Source: Methylophilus sp. 5
GTDB taxonomy: Bacteria > Pseudomonadota > Gammaproteobacteria > Burkholderiales > Methylophilaceae
Direction: 5' to 3'
NCBI RefSeq assembly: GCF_000515275.1
Contig: NZ_KI911560.1
Location: forward strand, 2,418,001 to 2,482,000
Length of the DNA: 64,000 bases
Below the pieces are notes generated by a model. It saw only the letters and a list, made by a program, of their open reading frames with translations, was not told the origin of the DNA and did not search any database. Of the stretch, positions 17,344 through 26,320 are shown in pieces. Made by a program: the position numbers and the translations under genes. The number at the start of each line of letters is the position of its first letter. The first letter of the stretch is position 1.

Positions 17344-18429
17344 ATGTCAAAAAATAATATCCATTCAACTTATAGCGTTGATGCTTCATGCACGGGCATG
17401 CGTAAGCATGTTCTGCATGAAGAAACTCCCGGTGTAGTAATACCGGGGGAAAGTTTCAATATTCAACAAAGCGGTGATTGCTCTGAAAGTTTAGAGCTTG
17501 CTGTTTTAGGTAAACGAGCAACCTTAATTGCTCACCCAATCCCCTCCGAATTCACACCTGGTTATTCAGCCATCACAGATTACCTAAATTGCTCTTTTCG
17601 ATTACCTGAGAAATTCAATCATCAAAGGTTCTTTGAAATTTTTGCTGGTGTAGCTGGTGACCGCTTTCTTAATGTACGCAATCGTGGCAAAGGCATGAAC
17701 GGCTATGAGCGTTCTTTTGATATGGGCGAAGACGGTGCCAAGTTTTGTTATGGTGGACAGCGAAACACGGCCTTAATAATGTTGCCAGGACAAGCCTGTC
17801 ATACGATTTCCGATTGGGATGCATTAGTTAGTTTTCTTAGAGACAGTTTAGACGCGCGTATAACCCGCTGGGATGGTGCTGTAGACGATTTCGAAGGTAT
17901 GCATTCAGTGGATTGGGCTGTAGAACAATATCTGCTTGGAAATTTCACCAATGGAGGTAACAAGTCCTCTTGTAAACAAAACGGTAACTGGATAGATCCT
18001 GATGGCAGCGGGCGCACCTTTTATGTGGGTAAACGCGAAAACGGCAAGATGATGCGCGTTTACGAAAAGGGTATGCAAAGCGGTATGCCATTTCATCCCT
18101 GGGTACGTTGGGAATTGGAGCTGCATAACGTAGATAGGGTTGTTCCCTGGGAGGTGCTTTTAGAACCAGGTCAGTACGTTGCAGGCGCATATCCAAACGT
18201 ACTTGGCTGGATTAATGAGGAAATGTCTCGTATTCGCACCATTAGAACTGAAACAACACTCACATATGACAGCCTAGTTAAATATGCGTCTACGTCTTAT
18301 GGGCGATTAATCAACACGATGCTAGAGGTTGAAAAGTCACCCGAAGATGTTATCAACAAACTACGTATAGACGGTTTGCCAAAGCGTCTTGGTTTAATGA
18401 GCCTCTTGCAAGTAAAGGGTAAACAATAA
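17344..18429 (+). CDS. Rolling-circle replication initiator, Rep_trans/RstA-like
   Basis: The protein has 361 residues from ATG 17344, preferred because GGAG lies six bases upstream; TTG and ATG codons further upstream lack this. The C-terminal two thirds match the replication initiation factor family (Pfam Rep_trans, as in RstA of CTX phage): the acidic motif TRWDGAVDDFEG, the strand GRTFYVGKRENGK followed by MMRVYEKG with the probable nucleophilic Tyr, and WVRWELELHN. Such proteins nick a double-strand origin and initiate rolling-circle replication. The origin may lie in 17103-17343, where ATGGAGT and ACTCCAT form an inverted pair. The stop overlaps the next start (TAATG). Confidence 0.85.
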   Translation: MSKNNIHSTYSVDASCTGMRKHVLHEETPGVVIPGESFNIQQSGDCSESLELAVLGKRATLIAHPIPSEFTPGYSAITDYLNCSFRLPEKFNHQRFFEIFAGVAGDRFLNVRNRGKGMNGYERSFDMGEDGAKFCYGGQRNTALIMLPGQACHTISDWDALVSFLRDSLDARITRWDGAVDDFEGMHSVDWAVEQYLLGNFTNGGNKSSCKQNGNWIDPDGSGRTFYVGKRENGKMMRVYEKGMQSGMPFHPWVRWELELHNVDRVVPWEVLLEPGQYVAGAYPNVLGWINEEMSRIRTIRTETTLTYDSLVKYASTSYGRLINTMLEVEKSPEDVINKLRIDGLPKRLGLMSLLQVKGKQ

Positions 18430-18752
18430 TGAATACACTCACCCTGCAAGAAGCTGCTAGTTTTCTCAAAATACATCCTGTTACTTTGTCTGTTAAAGCT
18501 GCGGCTGGTGAAATCCATGGCGCTAAAGTTGGCAAGCGATGGGTGTTCGTTGATGTTGACCTGATTGACTACATACGGTCACAATACAAAGCGCGGGCGT
18601 TGCAGGGTGAACGAAAGGAAACACTATGTCACTCTACAAACGCAAAGACTCGTCCTTCTGGTGGGTCAAAATCACCATCGGTGGACGACCAATACAACAC
18701 AGTACTGGGACTAGCGACAAAATCAAAGCCCAGGAATACCATGACACGTTAA
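18429..18752 (+). CDS. Excisionase-like HTH protein
   Basis: The 107 residues have an N-terminal MerR/excisionase-type HTH (about 4-50: TLQEAASFLKIHPVTLSVKA, then KVGKRWVF). The start overlaps the rep stop by one base and its last 127 bases overlap the integrase gene in another frame. The C-terminal 50 residues are Lys/Ser/Arg-rich and probably unstructured, imposed by the overlap. It may direct excision with the integrase or regulate rep. The role is inferred from position between Rep and Int. Confidence 0.75.
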   Translation: MNTLTLQEAASFLKIHPVTLSVKAAAGEIHGAKVGKRWVFVDVDLIDYIRSQYKARALQGERKETLCHSTNAKTRPSGGSKSPSVDDQYNTVLGLATKSKPRNTMTR

Positions 18753-19642
18753 AAGCGCAGTTGTGGGAGCAAGAGCGGTTAGGCGTAAAACCTAATCGAA
18801 CTTGGCGAGAAGCGGTTGTGCGTTGGACAAACGAAACCTCTGATAAAGCGACACATAAAGAGGACATTCGAAAGCTTGCCTGGATGCATCAGTTTTTAGG
18901 TGATTTATCACTCAATGATGTAACTCAGGAAGTGATTGAACGTGTTCGGGCTGCAAAGCTAAAAGAGGCAACCAAGTCCACGACCAATCGTTATTTGGCT
19001 TTACTTCGAGCCATTCTTATTCGAGCAAGAGATGAATGGGAGTGGATCGAAAAAGCGCCAAAAATACGGCTCTTTAAAGAATCTAATATACGTGAACGGT
19101 CTTTGACTGCTGAACAAGTCAATCTACTGTTAAGTGAGTTGCCGTTGCATCAACGTGAAACAGTGTTGTTTGCTTTGTGTACAGGACTTAGGCAGCAGAA
19201 TGTATTGCAGCTTGAATGGGCACAGGTTAATTTTGAATTGAAGCATGCCTGGGTAAGAGCAACACATTCTAAAAATCGAAGGCCGATTGCAGTACCGTTA
19301 AATGAAACCGCAATCAATGTTTTAAAGCGCCAAGTAGGTAAGCATGAAACGCGTGTGTTTACTTATGCAGGCAAGCCACTATGCACGGCAAATACTCGTG
19401 CCTGGCGTGCAGCATTGAAAAGGGCGGGAATCACAGATTTTCGCTGGCACGATCTGCGGCATACATGGGCAACCTGGCAACGGCAGGCTGGAACACCTAC
19501 ACATGAGTTACAGCGTTTAGGTGGTTGGCGTTCTGGTGTAATGGTTGAACGATATGCGCATCTTGCACCAGATCATTTGGCGAATGCTGCAAACCGATTA
19601 GATTCTAAATTCGAAGGTTACGATTTAGCTACGATGGGCTAG
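18626..19642 (+). CDS. Tyrosine integrase of the tRNA-Asn element
   Basis: The protein has 338 residues, with an N-terminal arm-binding segment (WWVKITIGGRPIQHSTG), a core-binding SAM-like domain (about 60-145) and a catalytic domain. Catalytic residues visible are Arg in CTGLRQQNVLQLEW, Lys in HSKNRRPIAVPL, His-x-x-Arg in WHDLRHTWATW, a Trp-containing LGGWRSG and the nucleophile Tyr in VERYAHL. AAGGAA precedes the ATG. The stop codon (19640-19642) directly touches the att repeat. It catalyses site-specific recombination at the tRNA-Asn gene. Confidence 0.95.
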   Translation: MSLYKRKDSSFWWVKITIGGRPIQHSTGTSDKIKAQEYHDTLKAQLWEQERLGVKPNRTWREAVVRWTNETSDKATHKEDIRKLAWMHQFLGDLSLNDVTQEVIERVRAAKLKEATKSTTNRYLALLRAILIRARDEWEWIEKAPKIRLFKESNIRERSLTAEQVNLLLSELPLHQRETVLFALCTGLRQQNVLQLEWAQVNFELKHAWVRATHSKNRRPIAVPLNETAINVLKRQVGKHETRVFTYAGKPLCTANTRAWRAALKRAGITDFRWHDLRHTWATWQRQAGTPTHELQRLGGWRSGVMVERYAHLAPDHLANAANRLDSKFEGYDLATMG

Positions 19643-19727
19643 AAAGCAAAAAGCCTTGTATTTCTACAAGGCTTCTTTTATTTGGCTCCTCAACCTGGGC
19701 TCGAACCAGGGACCTACGGATTAACAG
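19643..19727. repeat. attR copy of the 85-bp direct repeat
   Basis: It is identical to 15697-15781. It starts at the base after the integrase stop codon and ends in the anticodon loop of the intact tRNA-Asn, so recombination leaves the tRNA 3' half and its terminator regenerated on both sides. Confidence 0.93.
19647..19680. terminator. Bidirectional hairpin terminator of tRNA-Asn and int
   Basis: A ten-base-pair stem AAGCCTTGTA/TACAAGGCTT with loop TTTC has T-rich sequence on both sides. On the minus strand it ends the tRNA-Asn transcript; on the plus strand it ends the integrase transcript. A second copy is in the left att repeat. Confidence 0.85.
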
Positions 19728-19758
19728 TCCGGCGCTCTACCGACTGAGCTATTGAGGA
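19683..19758 (-). tRNA. tRNA-Asn(GTT)
   Basis: The gene is 76 nt with CCA encoded. The acceptor stem TCCTCAA pairs with TTGAGGA, the D-loop reads AGTCGGTAGA, the anticodon loop is CTGTTAA with anticodon GTT, and the T-loop is GGTTCGAGCC. It is the attachment gene of the 3.9-kb element. Confidence 0.97.
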
Positions 19759-19979
19759 ATCGGTACGTCGTTTGAAGGCGCTATATTACTGAGACCTCGC
19801 CCCTTGGTCAACCACTTTTTGCGAAATATTTTATATTTTTTGTCGTTGGCAAAAGGGGCAAACAAAATGCTTTGTTAACGGCTTGTTTCACGCAAATTTT
19901 TGTAATATTCGCGGCTTGCGGCCTTGACAGCGGCGGGTTTGTCAGGGTGCTGACTTATAATGTGCGCTAGGAGAATGCG

Positions 19980-20519
19980 ATGCGAACCATGGTTGGAAAA
20001 ATTGCGAGTGTGGATGGCGTGGCCGAGGTGATTGATGCCCGCGGTCAACATCATCGTCTGGCAGCAGGCGACTGGTTGCGTGAGGGCGATCGTTTGGTCA
20101 CCAGCCACGGTGCAGCGGTGACGGTTGAAACAACGGTGGGTGGCCAAGTGCAGGTGAGTGAGTCGCAGACCATTACTTTGAGTACCCAGCTGAGTGCTGA
20201 CTTTATCGCCAACAGCAGCGATGATGCAGTGAATCCGTGGTTGCTGCAGCAAGTGCTGGCGGCCATTCAGTCTAAAGACGACGTGTTGGATTTGTCTGCT
20301 TTGCTGGGGACTATGCCAGCAGGTGATGGTTTTAGCGCATTTGCGGCTGAGGCGCCGGTTGCTTTGCATATTGAGGATTTGATTCAGGATCATTCCGCGT
20401 CCGCTGGTGGGCATGCGGGATTGGTGGCAAGTGATGTGGCCGATTTGATGGCAAGCGCAGGTTTGCCTAGTGAAGTGGCATTGCAGCAAAGCTTGCTAAA
20501 AGATTTCATCAAAGATTAA
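19980..20519 (+). CDS. Stand-alone LapA-type retention-module protein
   Basis: This is a 179-residue protein whose first 75 residues match the N-terminal retention module of giant LapA/BapA-type adhesins secreted by type I systems (VGKIASVDGVAEVIDARGQ, then LAAGDWLREGDRLVTSHGA and a STQLSADF-like strand). In those adhesins the module plugs the TolC-like pore and keeps the protein on the surface. Here no repeats or RTX tail follow: the gene ends at a normal stop 18 bp before a strong terminator. It could be a remnant of a lost adhesin or an independent small protein. The C-terminal 100 residues are helical and unassigned. Confidence 0.65.
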   Translation: MRTMVGKIASVDGVAEVIDARGQHHRLAAGDWLREGDRLVTSHGAAVTVETTVGGQVQVSESQTITLSTQLSADFIANSSDDAVNPWLLQQVLAAIQSKDDVLDLSALLGTMPAGDGFSAFAAEAPVALHIEDLIQDHSASAGGHAGLVASDVADLMASAGLPSEVALQQSLLKDFIKD

Positions 20520-20537
20520 TCAGCTATACGCTGCAAT

Positions 20538-20563
20538 AAAAAAGCGCCCTAGGGCGCTTTTTT
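20538..20563. terminator. Bidirectional terminator between two convergent genes
   Basis: A perfect palindrome AAAAAAGCGCCCT/AGGGCGCTTTTTT lies 18 bp after the retention-module gene and 14 bp before the end of the convergent aminotransferase gene. A and T tracts on both sides serve both strands. Confidence 0.9.
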
Positions 20564-20577
20564 ATTATGGTTCATTA

Positions 20578-21789
20578 CTAATTCAACGCTTTTTCTATAC
20601 GATCCAGCGCTTCACGCAGATTTTCCATGCTGGTGGCAAACGAGATGCGGAAATAGCCTTCGGCACCAAACGCTGAGCCTGGCACCACGGCTACATTGTG
20701 TTGTTCCAGCAAGTATTCAGCCAATGCCATGTCTGACGCGGCATTGATTGTGCCGGCTTGATGCAGGTTGGCAATCGCCTGGCGCGCATCAGGGAAAGCA
20801 TAAAACGCCCCGCCTGCCATTAAGCAGCTCAGGCCAGGCATGGCGTTAAAGCGGTCGACTACATATTTGTGGCGCTCGCGGAAAGCAGCGACCATGGGCT
20901 TGATACAGTCTTGCGAACCGCTTAATGCAGCTTCGGCCGCATATTGTGAAATCGAGGCCGGGTTGCTGGTCGACTGGCTTTGCAGGATTTCCATGGCTTT
21001 AATAATATAAGCCGGGCCTGCGGCGTAACCAATACGCCAGCCGGTCATGGAGTAGGCTTTTGACACGCCATTCAACACGATACAGCGGTCTTTGAGGCCT
21101 GGTGCAGCATTGAGGATGTTATGGAATTTTTCGCCAGTTAAGTTGACGTGCTCATACATATCATCAGTCGCAATTAATACGTGTGGATGTTTGAGCAATA
21201 CCTCACCCAGGGCTTTTAATTCGTCTAGTGTATAAACGGCGCCGGTTGGGTTAGAAGGGGAGTTGAACATCACCAGTTTGGTTTTGGCGGTAATCGCGGC
21301 TTCGAGTTGTGCTGGCAGCAGTTTAAAGCCTTGCTCAATGCCGCATTCCAAAATGACCGGTTTGGCTTCTGCCACCATGGCGATGTCGGCATAGCTGACC
21401 CAGTAAGGCGCAGGGATAATCACTTCATCGCCAGCGTTTAACACAGCCAGGCACAGGTTGAAAATGGTTTGCTTGCCACCCACACCCACAATGACTTCAT
21501 TTAATGCGTAATCAAAGCCGTTTTCATTTTTAAATTTGTTAACAATGGCTTTTTTGAGCGCTGGAATGCCGCTCACCGGCGTGTATTTAGTATAACCGGC
21601 ATCAATGGCTGCTTTGGCCGCGTCTTTAATATGCTGTGGCGTATCAAAGTCTGGCTCGCCTGCGGCCAGTCCAATAATCGGGCGACCTTCAGATTTATAC
21701 TTGGCAGCTTTGGCTGTAATAGCCAAAGTTGGGGATTCTTTAATGGATAACACGCGTGCAGACAGCACGTTGGCGGCAGCTTGGCTCAA
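20578..21789 (-). CDS. aatA: Aspartate aminotransferase, PLP class I
   Basis: The 403 residues include the N-terminal SPTLAITAKAAKYKSEG motif, GLAAGEPDFDTP, YTPVSGIPALKKAI, the PLP Lys in GVSKAYSMTGWRIGY and the substrate Arg in YFRISFATS. This is the Thermus-type (subgroup Ib/gamma) aspartate/prephenate aminotransferase family, interconverting aspartate and oxaloacetate with glutamate/2-oxoglutarate. The start is a TTG at 21789 with AAGGAAG six bases upstream; no ATG is near. It is monocistronic. Specificity for prephenate is possible but not decidable. Confidence 0.93.
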   Translation of the reverse strand: MSQAAANVLSARVLSIKESPTLAITAKAAKYKSEGRPIIGLAAGEPDFDTPQHIKDAAKAAIDAGYTKYTPVSGIPALKKAIVNKFKNENGFDYALNEVIVGVGGKQTIFNLCLAVLNAGDEVIIPAPYWVSYADIAMVAEAKPVILECGIEQGFKLLPAQLEAAITAKTKLVMFNSPSNPTGAVYTLDELKALGEVLLKHPHVLIATDDMYEHVNLTGEKFHNILNAAPGLKDRCIVLNGVSKAYSMTGWRIGYAAGPAYIIKAMEILQSQSTSNPASISQYAAEAALSGSQDCIKPMVAAFRERHKYVVDRFNAMPGLSCLMAGGAFYAFPDARQAIANLHQAGTINAASDMALAEYLLEQHNVAVVPGSAFGAEGYFRISFATSMENLREALDRIEKALN

Positions 21790-21928
21790 GATTGCTTCCT
21801 TGTTGGTCGACTATGCTCAAACAGGCCGCTGGTGGCGGACTGCAAAAAATTGAAAAACGCAATATTTTACGCAAAAAATCGCGGCTGTGGAAGCTGGCGC
21901 GAGCTGTTTTTCTAAAATAATCAAGCCG

Positions 21929-22945
21929 TTATTTTTGGCAGTGTTTTTCGCAGCCGAGGTAAGCCTGGTAAACAGAGACCAGCAACGGATCAATTTGCTG
22001 TAATTGCGTCTCGATTTGTTGCACGGTTTTTTGGTCGCCAAGTTGTTGGGCGACTTCGCCACGTCGAAACCAGGCCTCAACAAATTGTTTGTCGAGGCTG
22101 GTTGCTTTATCAAACGCGTTGGCGGCCGAGTCGAGTTGTTTTAACGACAGCTGTGCCAAGCCCAGGCTAAACCAGGCGTCGGCGCTGGCTGGCTCTTGTT
22201 GTGTCCATAAGCTACTCACTTTTTGCAGTGCTGCCCAGTCTTGGCGCGACTCTGGCACCGCAGCGCGCATATAAAAAGGCTTTTTGTCTTCATCCTCCTC
22301 CCACAGTGCTTTGCCATGCACAGGAAACTCGGTGCTGGCTGGCATTTTTGCCAGTGTTTCCAGCCACTCTACCGGTAGCGCAAAGTGGATGCTGCCGCCA
22401 TTGCCTGCGGTTTTAAAGGTATTAATGCCGACCAGCTTGCCCTCCATGTCAAACAGGCCGCTACCACTGGCGCCCATTAAAAATTTGGCGCTGCTGCGTA
22501 TCATATAACCGGCGGGCGTAGGGTAGAGGCCTTGAATTTCACCCACTGAGGTAATAGGGGCGGGTACACCATTCGAGTGGCCGATGGCGGTGATTTCTTG
22601 CCCGCGCGTGAGGCTCAGACTGCTGCCTCGCAGCACGGGTTTAAACGGCATGTTGTGGGTGGTAACCAGGCAGAGGTCGTGCCAGGCATCTGCGCGCACT
22701 TCGGTAATCGGGTAGCTGTCTTCGCCGCGTGATACCCAGGGTTGCTTGGTGGCGCGTAATACATGGCAGTTGGTGACAACGCTGTTGTCTGCCACCACCA
22801 CGCCGGAGCCATAGGCCATGCCGCCATCCAGGTTGTAGCCACGTATCATCACCACCCCGAAATAGGCCTCCATCAGGGCTTGTTGGTTGTAAGCCTGGGC
22901 AGTCGGTGTGACTAGTAACATGCATGCTAAAAACAAGTGTTTCAC
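21929..22945 (-). CDS. Secreted trypsin-like protease with TPR repeats
   Basis: The protein has 338 residues and a GTG start preceded by GGGGGA. The signal peptide (MKHLFLACMLLVTPTAQA) is followed by a trypsin-like domain with all three catalytic residues: His in VTNCHVL, Asp in WHDLCLV and Ser in GASGSGLF. Two TPR-like repeats (about 245-315: ADAWFSLGLAQLSLKQLDSA and FVEAWFRRGEVAQQLGDQ) follow. A periplasmic or surface protease with protein-binding repeats is likely, similar in parts to HtrA-type proteases but without PDZ domains. It is divergent from uvrB. Confidence 0.85.
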   Translation of the reverse strand: MKHLFLACMLLVTPTAQAYNQQALMEAYFGVVMIRGYNLDGGMAYGSGVVVADNSVVTNCHVLRATKQPWVSRGEDSYPITEVRADAWHDLCLVTTHNMPFKPVLRGSSLSLTRGQEITAIGHSNGVPAPITSVGEIQGLYPTPAGYMIRSSAKFLMGASGSGLFDMEGKLVGINTFKTAGNGGSIHFALPVEWLETLAKMPASTEFPVHGKALWEEDEDKKPFYMRAAVPESRQDWAALQKVSSLWTQQEPASADAWFSLGLAQLSLKQLDSAANAFDKATSLDKQFVEAWFRRGEVAQQLGDQKTVQQIETQLQQIDPLLVSVYQAYLGCEKHCQK

Positions 22946-23103
22946 GTGATCCCCCAGGTGCCTGTTTTAATGTTTTTGAAATGACTGATTCTTGCGATAA
23001 AAGTTCAGGCGGCAAGCATCTCTGAAAATTGTAAATCCTGCGCCTGTGGCGACAAAAACAGTTAAAATATGATTTATACCATTCTTGTCTCCAGATTGTT
23101 CTT

Positions 23104-25137
23104 GTGATCGTCACTTTTCCTGGTAGTAAATACGAACTGCACCAGCCGTTTCCGCCCGCTGGTGATCAGCCACAGGCGATTGAAAAGCTGACGCAAGGCA
23201 TTAACGATGGCTTGAAATTTCAAACATTGCTCGGTGTGACTGGCTCTGGTAAAACTTACACCATGGCCCACGTGATTGCCCGCACTGGTAAACCGGCCAT
23301 TGTCATGGCACCCAACAAAACACTCGCCGCCCAGCTTTATAGTGAGTTTAGGGAGTTTTTTCCTAATAATGCGGTGGAGTATTTTGTCAGTTATTACGAC
23401 TACTACCAGCCAGAAGCTTATGTGCCTTCACGCGACTTGTTTATCGAAAAAGATTCCAGCATTAATGAGCATATTGAGCAGATGCGCTTGTCGGCAACCA
23501 AGGCTTTGCTGGAGCGTGAAGATGCGGTGATTGTGGCGACCGTGTCGGCCATTTACGGCATTGGTGACCCGAGTGAGTACCATGGCATGGTGCTGCATAT
23601 TCATCAGGGCAAGAAAATGACGCAGAAAGACGTCGTGGCGCACCTGATTAGCATGCAATACGACCGTAACGACTTTGATTTTAGTCGCGGTTGTTTTCGC
23701 GTGCGTGGCGATATTATTGACGTGTTTCCGGCTGAGAACAGTGAAACAGCGGTGCGTATCAGCCTGTTTGACGATGAAATTGAAACGATACAGTTGTTTG
23801 ACCCGCTCACTGGCCAGATTTTTAGCAAGATTCATAACTTTCGAATTTTTCCATCCAGCCATTATGTGACGGCGCGTGAAGCGACGGTGCGGGCGATGGA
23901 TACGATTAAAGAAGAGTTGCGTCAACGCGTGAGTTTTTTCTTGAGCGAAAACAAGCTGGTTGAAGCGCAACGTATTGAGCAGCGCACGCGGTTTGACCTC
24001 GAAATGCTGAACGAGATTGGCTTTTGTAAAGGCATTGAAAACTATAGCCGCCATCTAACCCGCCGTAATCCTGGCGATCCGCCACCAACGCTGATTGATT
24101 ATTTGCCTGAGCAGGCATTGATGATTATTGATGAAAGCCACGTCACTGTGCCACAAGTTGGCGGTATGTATCTGGGTGACCGTTCGCGTAAATCTAATCT
24201 GGTCGATTACGGCTGGCGTTTGCCTTCGGCCATGGATAACCGCCCGCTTAAGTTTGAAGAGTTTGAGCGCATTATGCGCCAGTGCGTGTTTGTGTCGGCG
24301 ACCCCCTCAGAGTACGAGAAAAATCACCAGCAGCAAGTGGTCGAAATGATTGCGCGGCCGACCGGCCTGGTTGACCCTGAAATCACGGTGAAACCAGCTG
24401 ATACGCAGGTGGATGACTTGCTAGGTGAGATTAAATTACGCGTAGATGTTGGCGAGCGCGTGTTGGCGACCACGCTGACCAAACGCATGGCCGAAGATTT
24501 GACCGATTATTTAAGCGAGCATGGCGTGAAAGTGCGCTATTTGCACAGCGATATTGATACGGTAGAGCGGGTTGAAATTATCCGTGACCTGCGTCTGGGC
24601 GAGTTTGATGTGCTGGTGGGCATTAACCTGCTGCGCGAAGGCCTGGATATTCCAGAAGTCTCTCTGGTGGCTGTGCTCGATGCAGACAAAGAAGGCTTTT
24701 TACGCTCTGAGCGGTCATTGATTCAAACTGCAGGCCGCGCGGCGCGTAACCTCAACGGTAAGGTGATTTTTTACGGCAACAAAATTACACGCAGCATGAA
24801 GCTGGCGATGGATGAAGCCGATCGCAGACGTAAAATCCAGGTGGCCTTTAATGCCGAGCATGGCATTACGCCCAAGGGCGTGACCAAGCGCATCAAGGAT
24901 ATTATTGATGGCGTGTACGACAAAGACGAAGCCCAGCGTGAACGCAAGGCGGCGCAAGAGCAGGCCAGCTTTGCCAGCATGAGCGAAAAAACGGTGACCA
25001 AAGAGCTCAAGCGCGTTGAAAAAGCCATGCACGACGCCGCTAAAAACCTGGAGTTTGAAAAAGCGGCCCAATTCCGTGACCAGCTGAAAAAGCTTAAGTT
25101 ACAGGCGTTTGGTGCCGAAGTAGAAGATTTGAAGTGA
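23104..25137 (+). CDS. uvrB: Excinuclease ABC subunit B
   Basis: The protein has 677 residues from a GTG start. Walker A is [10 protein letters not shown]; the damage-inserting beta hairpin is in [16 protein letters not shown]; helicase motifs are [14 protein letters not shown] and [20 protein letters not shown]; and the C-terminal UVR domain (about 635-670, [17 protein letters not shown]) binds UvrC. UvrB verifies bulky lesions after UvrA loading and recruits UvrC in nucleotide excision repair. Its stop overlaps the SemiSWEET start by 4 bp. Confidence 0.98.
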   Translation: MIVTFPGSKYELHQPFPPAGDQPQAIEKLTQGINDGLKFQTLLGVTGSGKTYTMAHVIARTGKPAIVMAPNKTLAAQLYSEFREFFPNNAVEYFVSYYDYYQPEAYVPSRDLFIEKDSSINEHIEQMRLSATKALLEREDAVIVATVSAIYGIGDPSEYHGMVLHIHQGKKMTQKDVVAHLISMQYDRNDFDFSRGCFRVRGDIIDVFPAENSETAVRISLFDDEIETIQLFDPLTGQIFSKIHNFRIFPSSHYVTAREATVRAMDTIKEELRQRVSFFLSENKLVEAQRIEQRTRFDLEMLNEIGFCKGIENYSRHLTRRNPGDPPPTLIDYLPEQALMIIDESHVTVPQVGGMYLGDRSRKSNLVDYGWRLPSAMDNRPLKFEEFERIMRQCVFVSATPSEYEKNHQQQVVEMIARPTGLVDPEITVKPADTQVDDLLGEIKLRVDVGERVLATTLTKRMAEDLTDYLSEHGVKVRYLHSDIDTVERVEIIRDLRLGEFDVLVGINLLREGLDIPEVSLVAVLDADKEGFLRSERSLIQTAGRAARNLNGKVIFYGNKITRSMKLAMDEADRRRKIQVAFNAEHGITPKGVTKRIKDIIDGVYDKDEAQRERKAAQEQASFASMSEKTVTKELKRVEKAMHDAAKNLEFEKAAQFRDQLKKLKLQAFGAEVEDLK

Positions 25138-25403
25138 TCACGTTAAATACCTGTGTTGGCTCGATGGCGGCAGTGTGCACTACGCTAGCATTTGTGCCAC
25201 AAGTGCTGAAATCATGGCGCACCCGGGATTTAAGCGGTATTTCACTGCCCATGTATACGATTTTTACAGCAGGCGTGTTGCTGTGGCTGGTTTACGGCAT
25301 CCTGATTCAGGATTGGCCGGTGATAATTGCTAATGCGATCACGGCGCTGCTGGCCAGTGCCGTGCTGTTGTTAAAAGTAAAATCTATACTGAATATTAGA
25401 TAA
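25134..25403 (+). CDS. SemiSWEET-family sugar transporter (PQ-loop)
   Basis: The 89 residues form three transmembrane helices with a PQ-loop motif ([20 protein letters not shown]). Bacterial SemiSWEETs are half-size units that dimerise and move small sugars or other metabolites by facilitated diffusion. The GTG start overlaps uvrB (GTGA), so it is translationally coupled, but there is no functional link to DNA repair. The substrate is unknown. Confidence 0.88.
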   Translation: MITLNTCVGSMAAVCTTLAFVPQVLKSWRTRDLSGISLPMYTIFTAGVLLWLVYGILIQDWPVIIANAITALLASAVLLLKVKSILNIR

Positions 25404-25444
25404 TTGTTGATTATTTTTATAACTATTTTTATTAGGATACGACC

Positions 25445-26314
25445 ATGAAAAAAATTACAAAAGCAGTGTTCCCGGTGGCGGGGCTAGGCACGCGTTTCTT
25501 GCCGGCGACCAAAGCGAGCCCAAAGGAGATGTTGCCTGTCGTGGATAAACCATTGATTCAATATGCCGCAGAAGAGGCGATTGCAGCGGGCGCGACTGAG
25601 TTGATTTTTATCACCGGCCGTAACAAGCGCTCGATTGCTGACCACTTTGACAAAGCCTATGAACTTGAAGCAGAGCTGGAAGCCGCTGGCAAGCAAAAGC
25701 TGCTCGACATCGTGCACAGCATTTTGCCAAAAGGCGTGAGCTGCGTGTTTATTCGCCAGTCACAAGCATTGGGCTTGGGGCATGCGGTGCTATGCGCTAA
25801 ACCTGTGGTGGGTAATGAGCCGTTTGCAGTGTTGCTGGCTGACGATTTGCTGGTAGGTGATGTGTCTATCACCAAACAAATGGTGGATATGTATGTTGAG
25901 CAGCAATGCTCCATTTTGGGCATTGAAACTGTGGCACCAGAAGAAACCAGCAGCTATGGCGTGGTCGATGCTGTGGCACAAACAGACGACTTGCTTGAAG
26001 TCAAAGGCATGGTAGAAAAGCCAAAGCCAGAAGAAGCCCCTTCTAACCTGGCTGTGGTGGGTCGCTATGTATTAAGCCCACGTATTTTTGATTGCCTGGA
26101 GCATGTTAAACCAGGCAAGGGTGGTGAGATTCAGCTGACTGACGGTATTTCTGCCTTGATGGAATACGAAAAAGTCATGGCGTATCGCTACAAAGGCAAG
26201 CGTTACGACTGCGGCAGCAAACTTGGCTTTATGCAGGCCAACGTTGAGCTCGGGTTAAAGCACCCTGAAATTGCCGATAGCTTTAGAAGCTATTTGAAAT
26301 CACTGGACATCTAG
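25445..26314 (+). CDS. galU: UTP-glucose-1-phosphate uridylyltransferase
   Basis: The 289 residues contain the nucleotide-binding signature [19 protein letters not shown], then [21 protein letters not shown] and [13 protein letters not shown] near the C-terminus. GalU makes UDP-glucose from UTP and glucose-1-phosphate, feeding exopolysaccharide, LPS core and trehalose synthesis. Length is normal for bacterial GalU. AGGA lies upstream of the ATG. The phosphoribosyltransferase gene follows after 6 bp. Confidence 0.96.
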   Translation: MKKITKAVFPVAGLGTRFLPATKASPKEMLPVVDKPLIQYAAEEAIAAGATELIFITGRNKRSIADHFDKAYELEAELEAAGKQKLLDIVHSILPKGVSCVFIRQSQALGLGHAVLCAKPVVGNEPFAVLLADDLLVGDVSITKQMVDMYVEQQCSILGIETVAPEETSSYGVVDAVAQTDDLLEVKGMVEKPKPEEAPSNLAVVGRYVLSPRIFDCLEHVKPGKGGEIQLTDGISALMEYEKVMAYRYKGKRYDCGSKLGFMQANVELGLKHPEIADSFRSYLKSLDI

Positions 26315-26320
26315 GCACGC

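Larger units (their letters stand above)
15697..19727. mobile_element. Integrated rolling-circle element in tRNA-Asn, 3946-bp core
   Basis: 85-bp direct repeats flank a unit with four genes: an unknown cargo protein (minus), a Rep_trans-type replication initiator, an HTH excisionase-like protein and a tyrosine integrase (all plus). The intact tRNA-Asn is at the right end. The integrase stop codon abuts the repeat. Rep, Xis and Int are typical of small satellite-like or filamentous-phage-derived integrative replicons in proteobacteria; no coat, assembly or secretion genes are present. The cargo gene is much more AT-rich than the flanking chromosome. The element probably circularises using Int and replicates by rolling circle, which is an inference. 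Confidence 0.88.
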
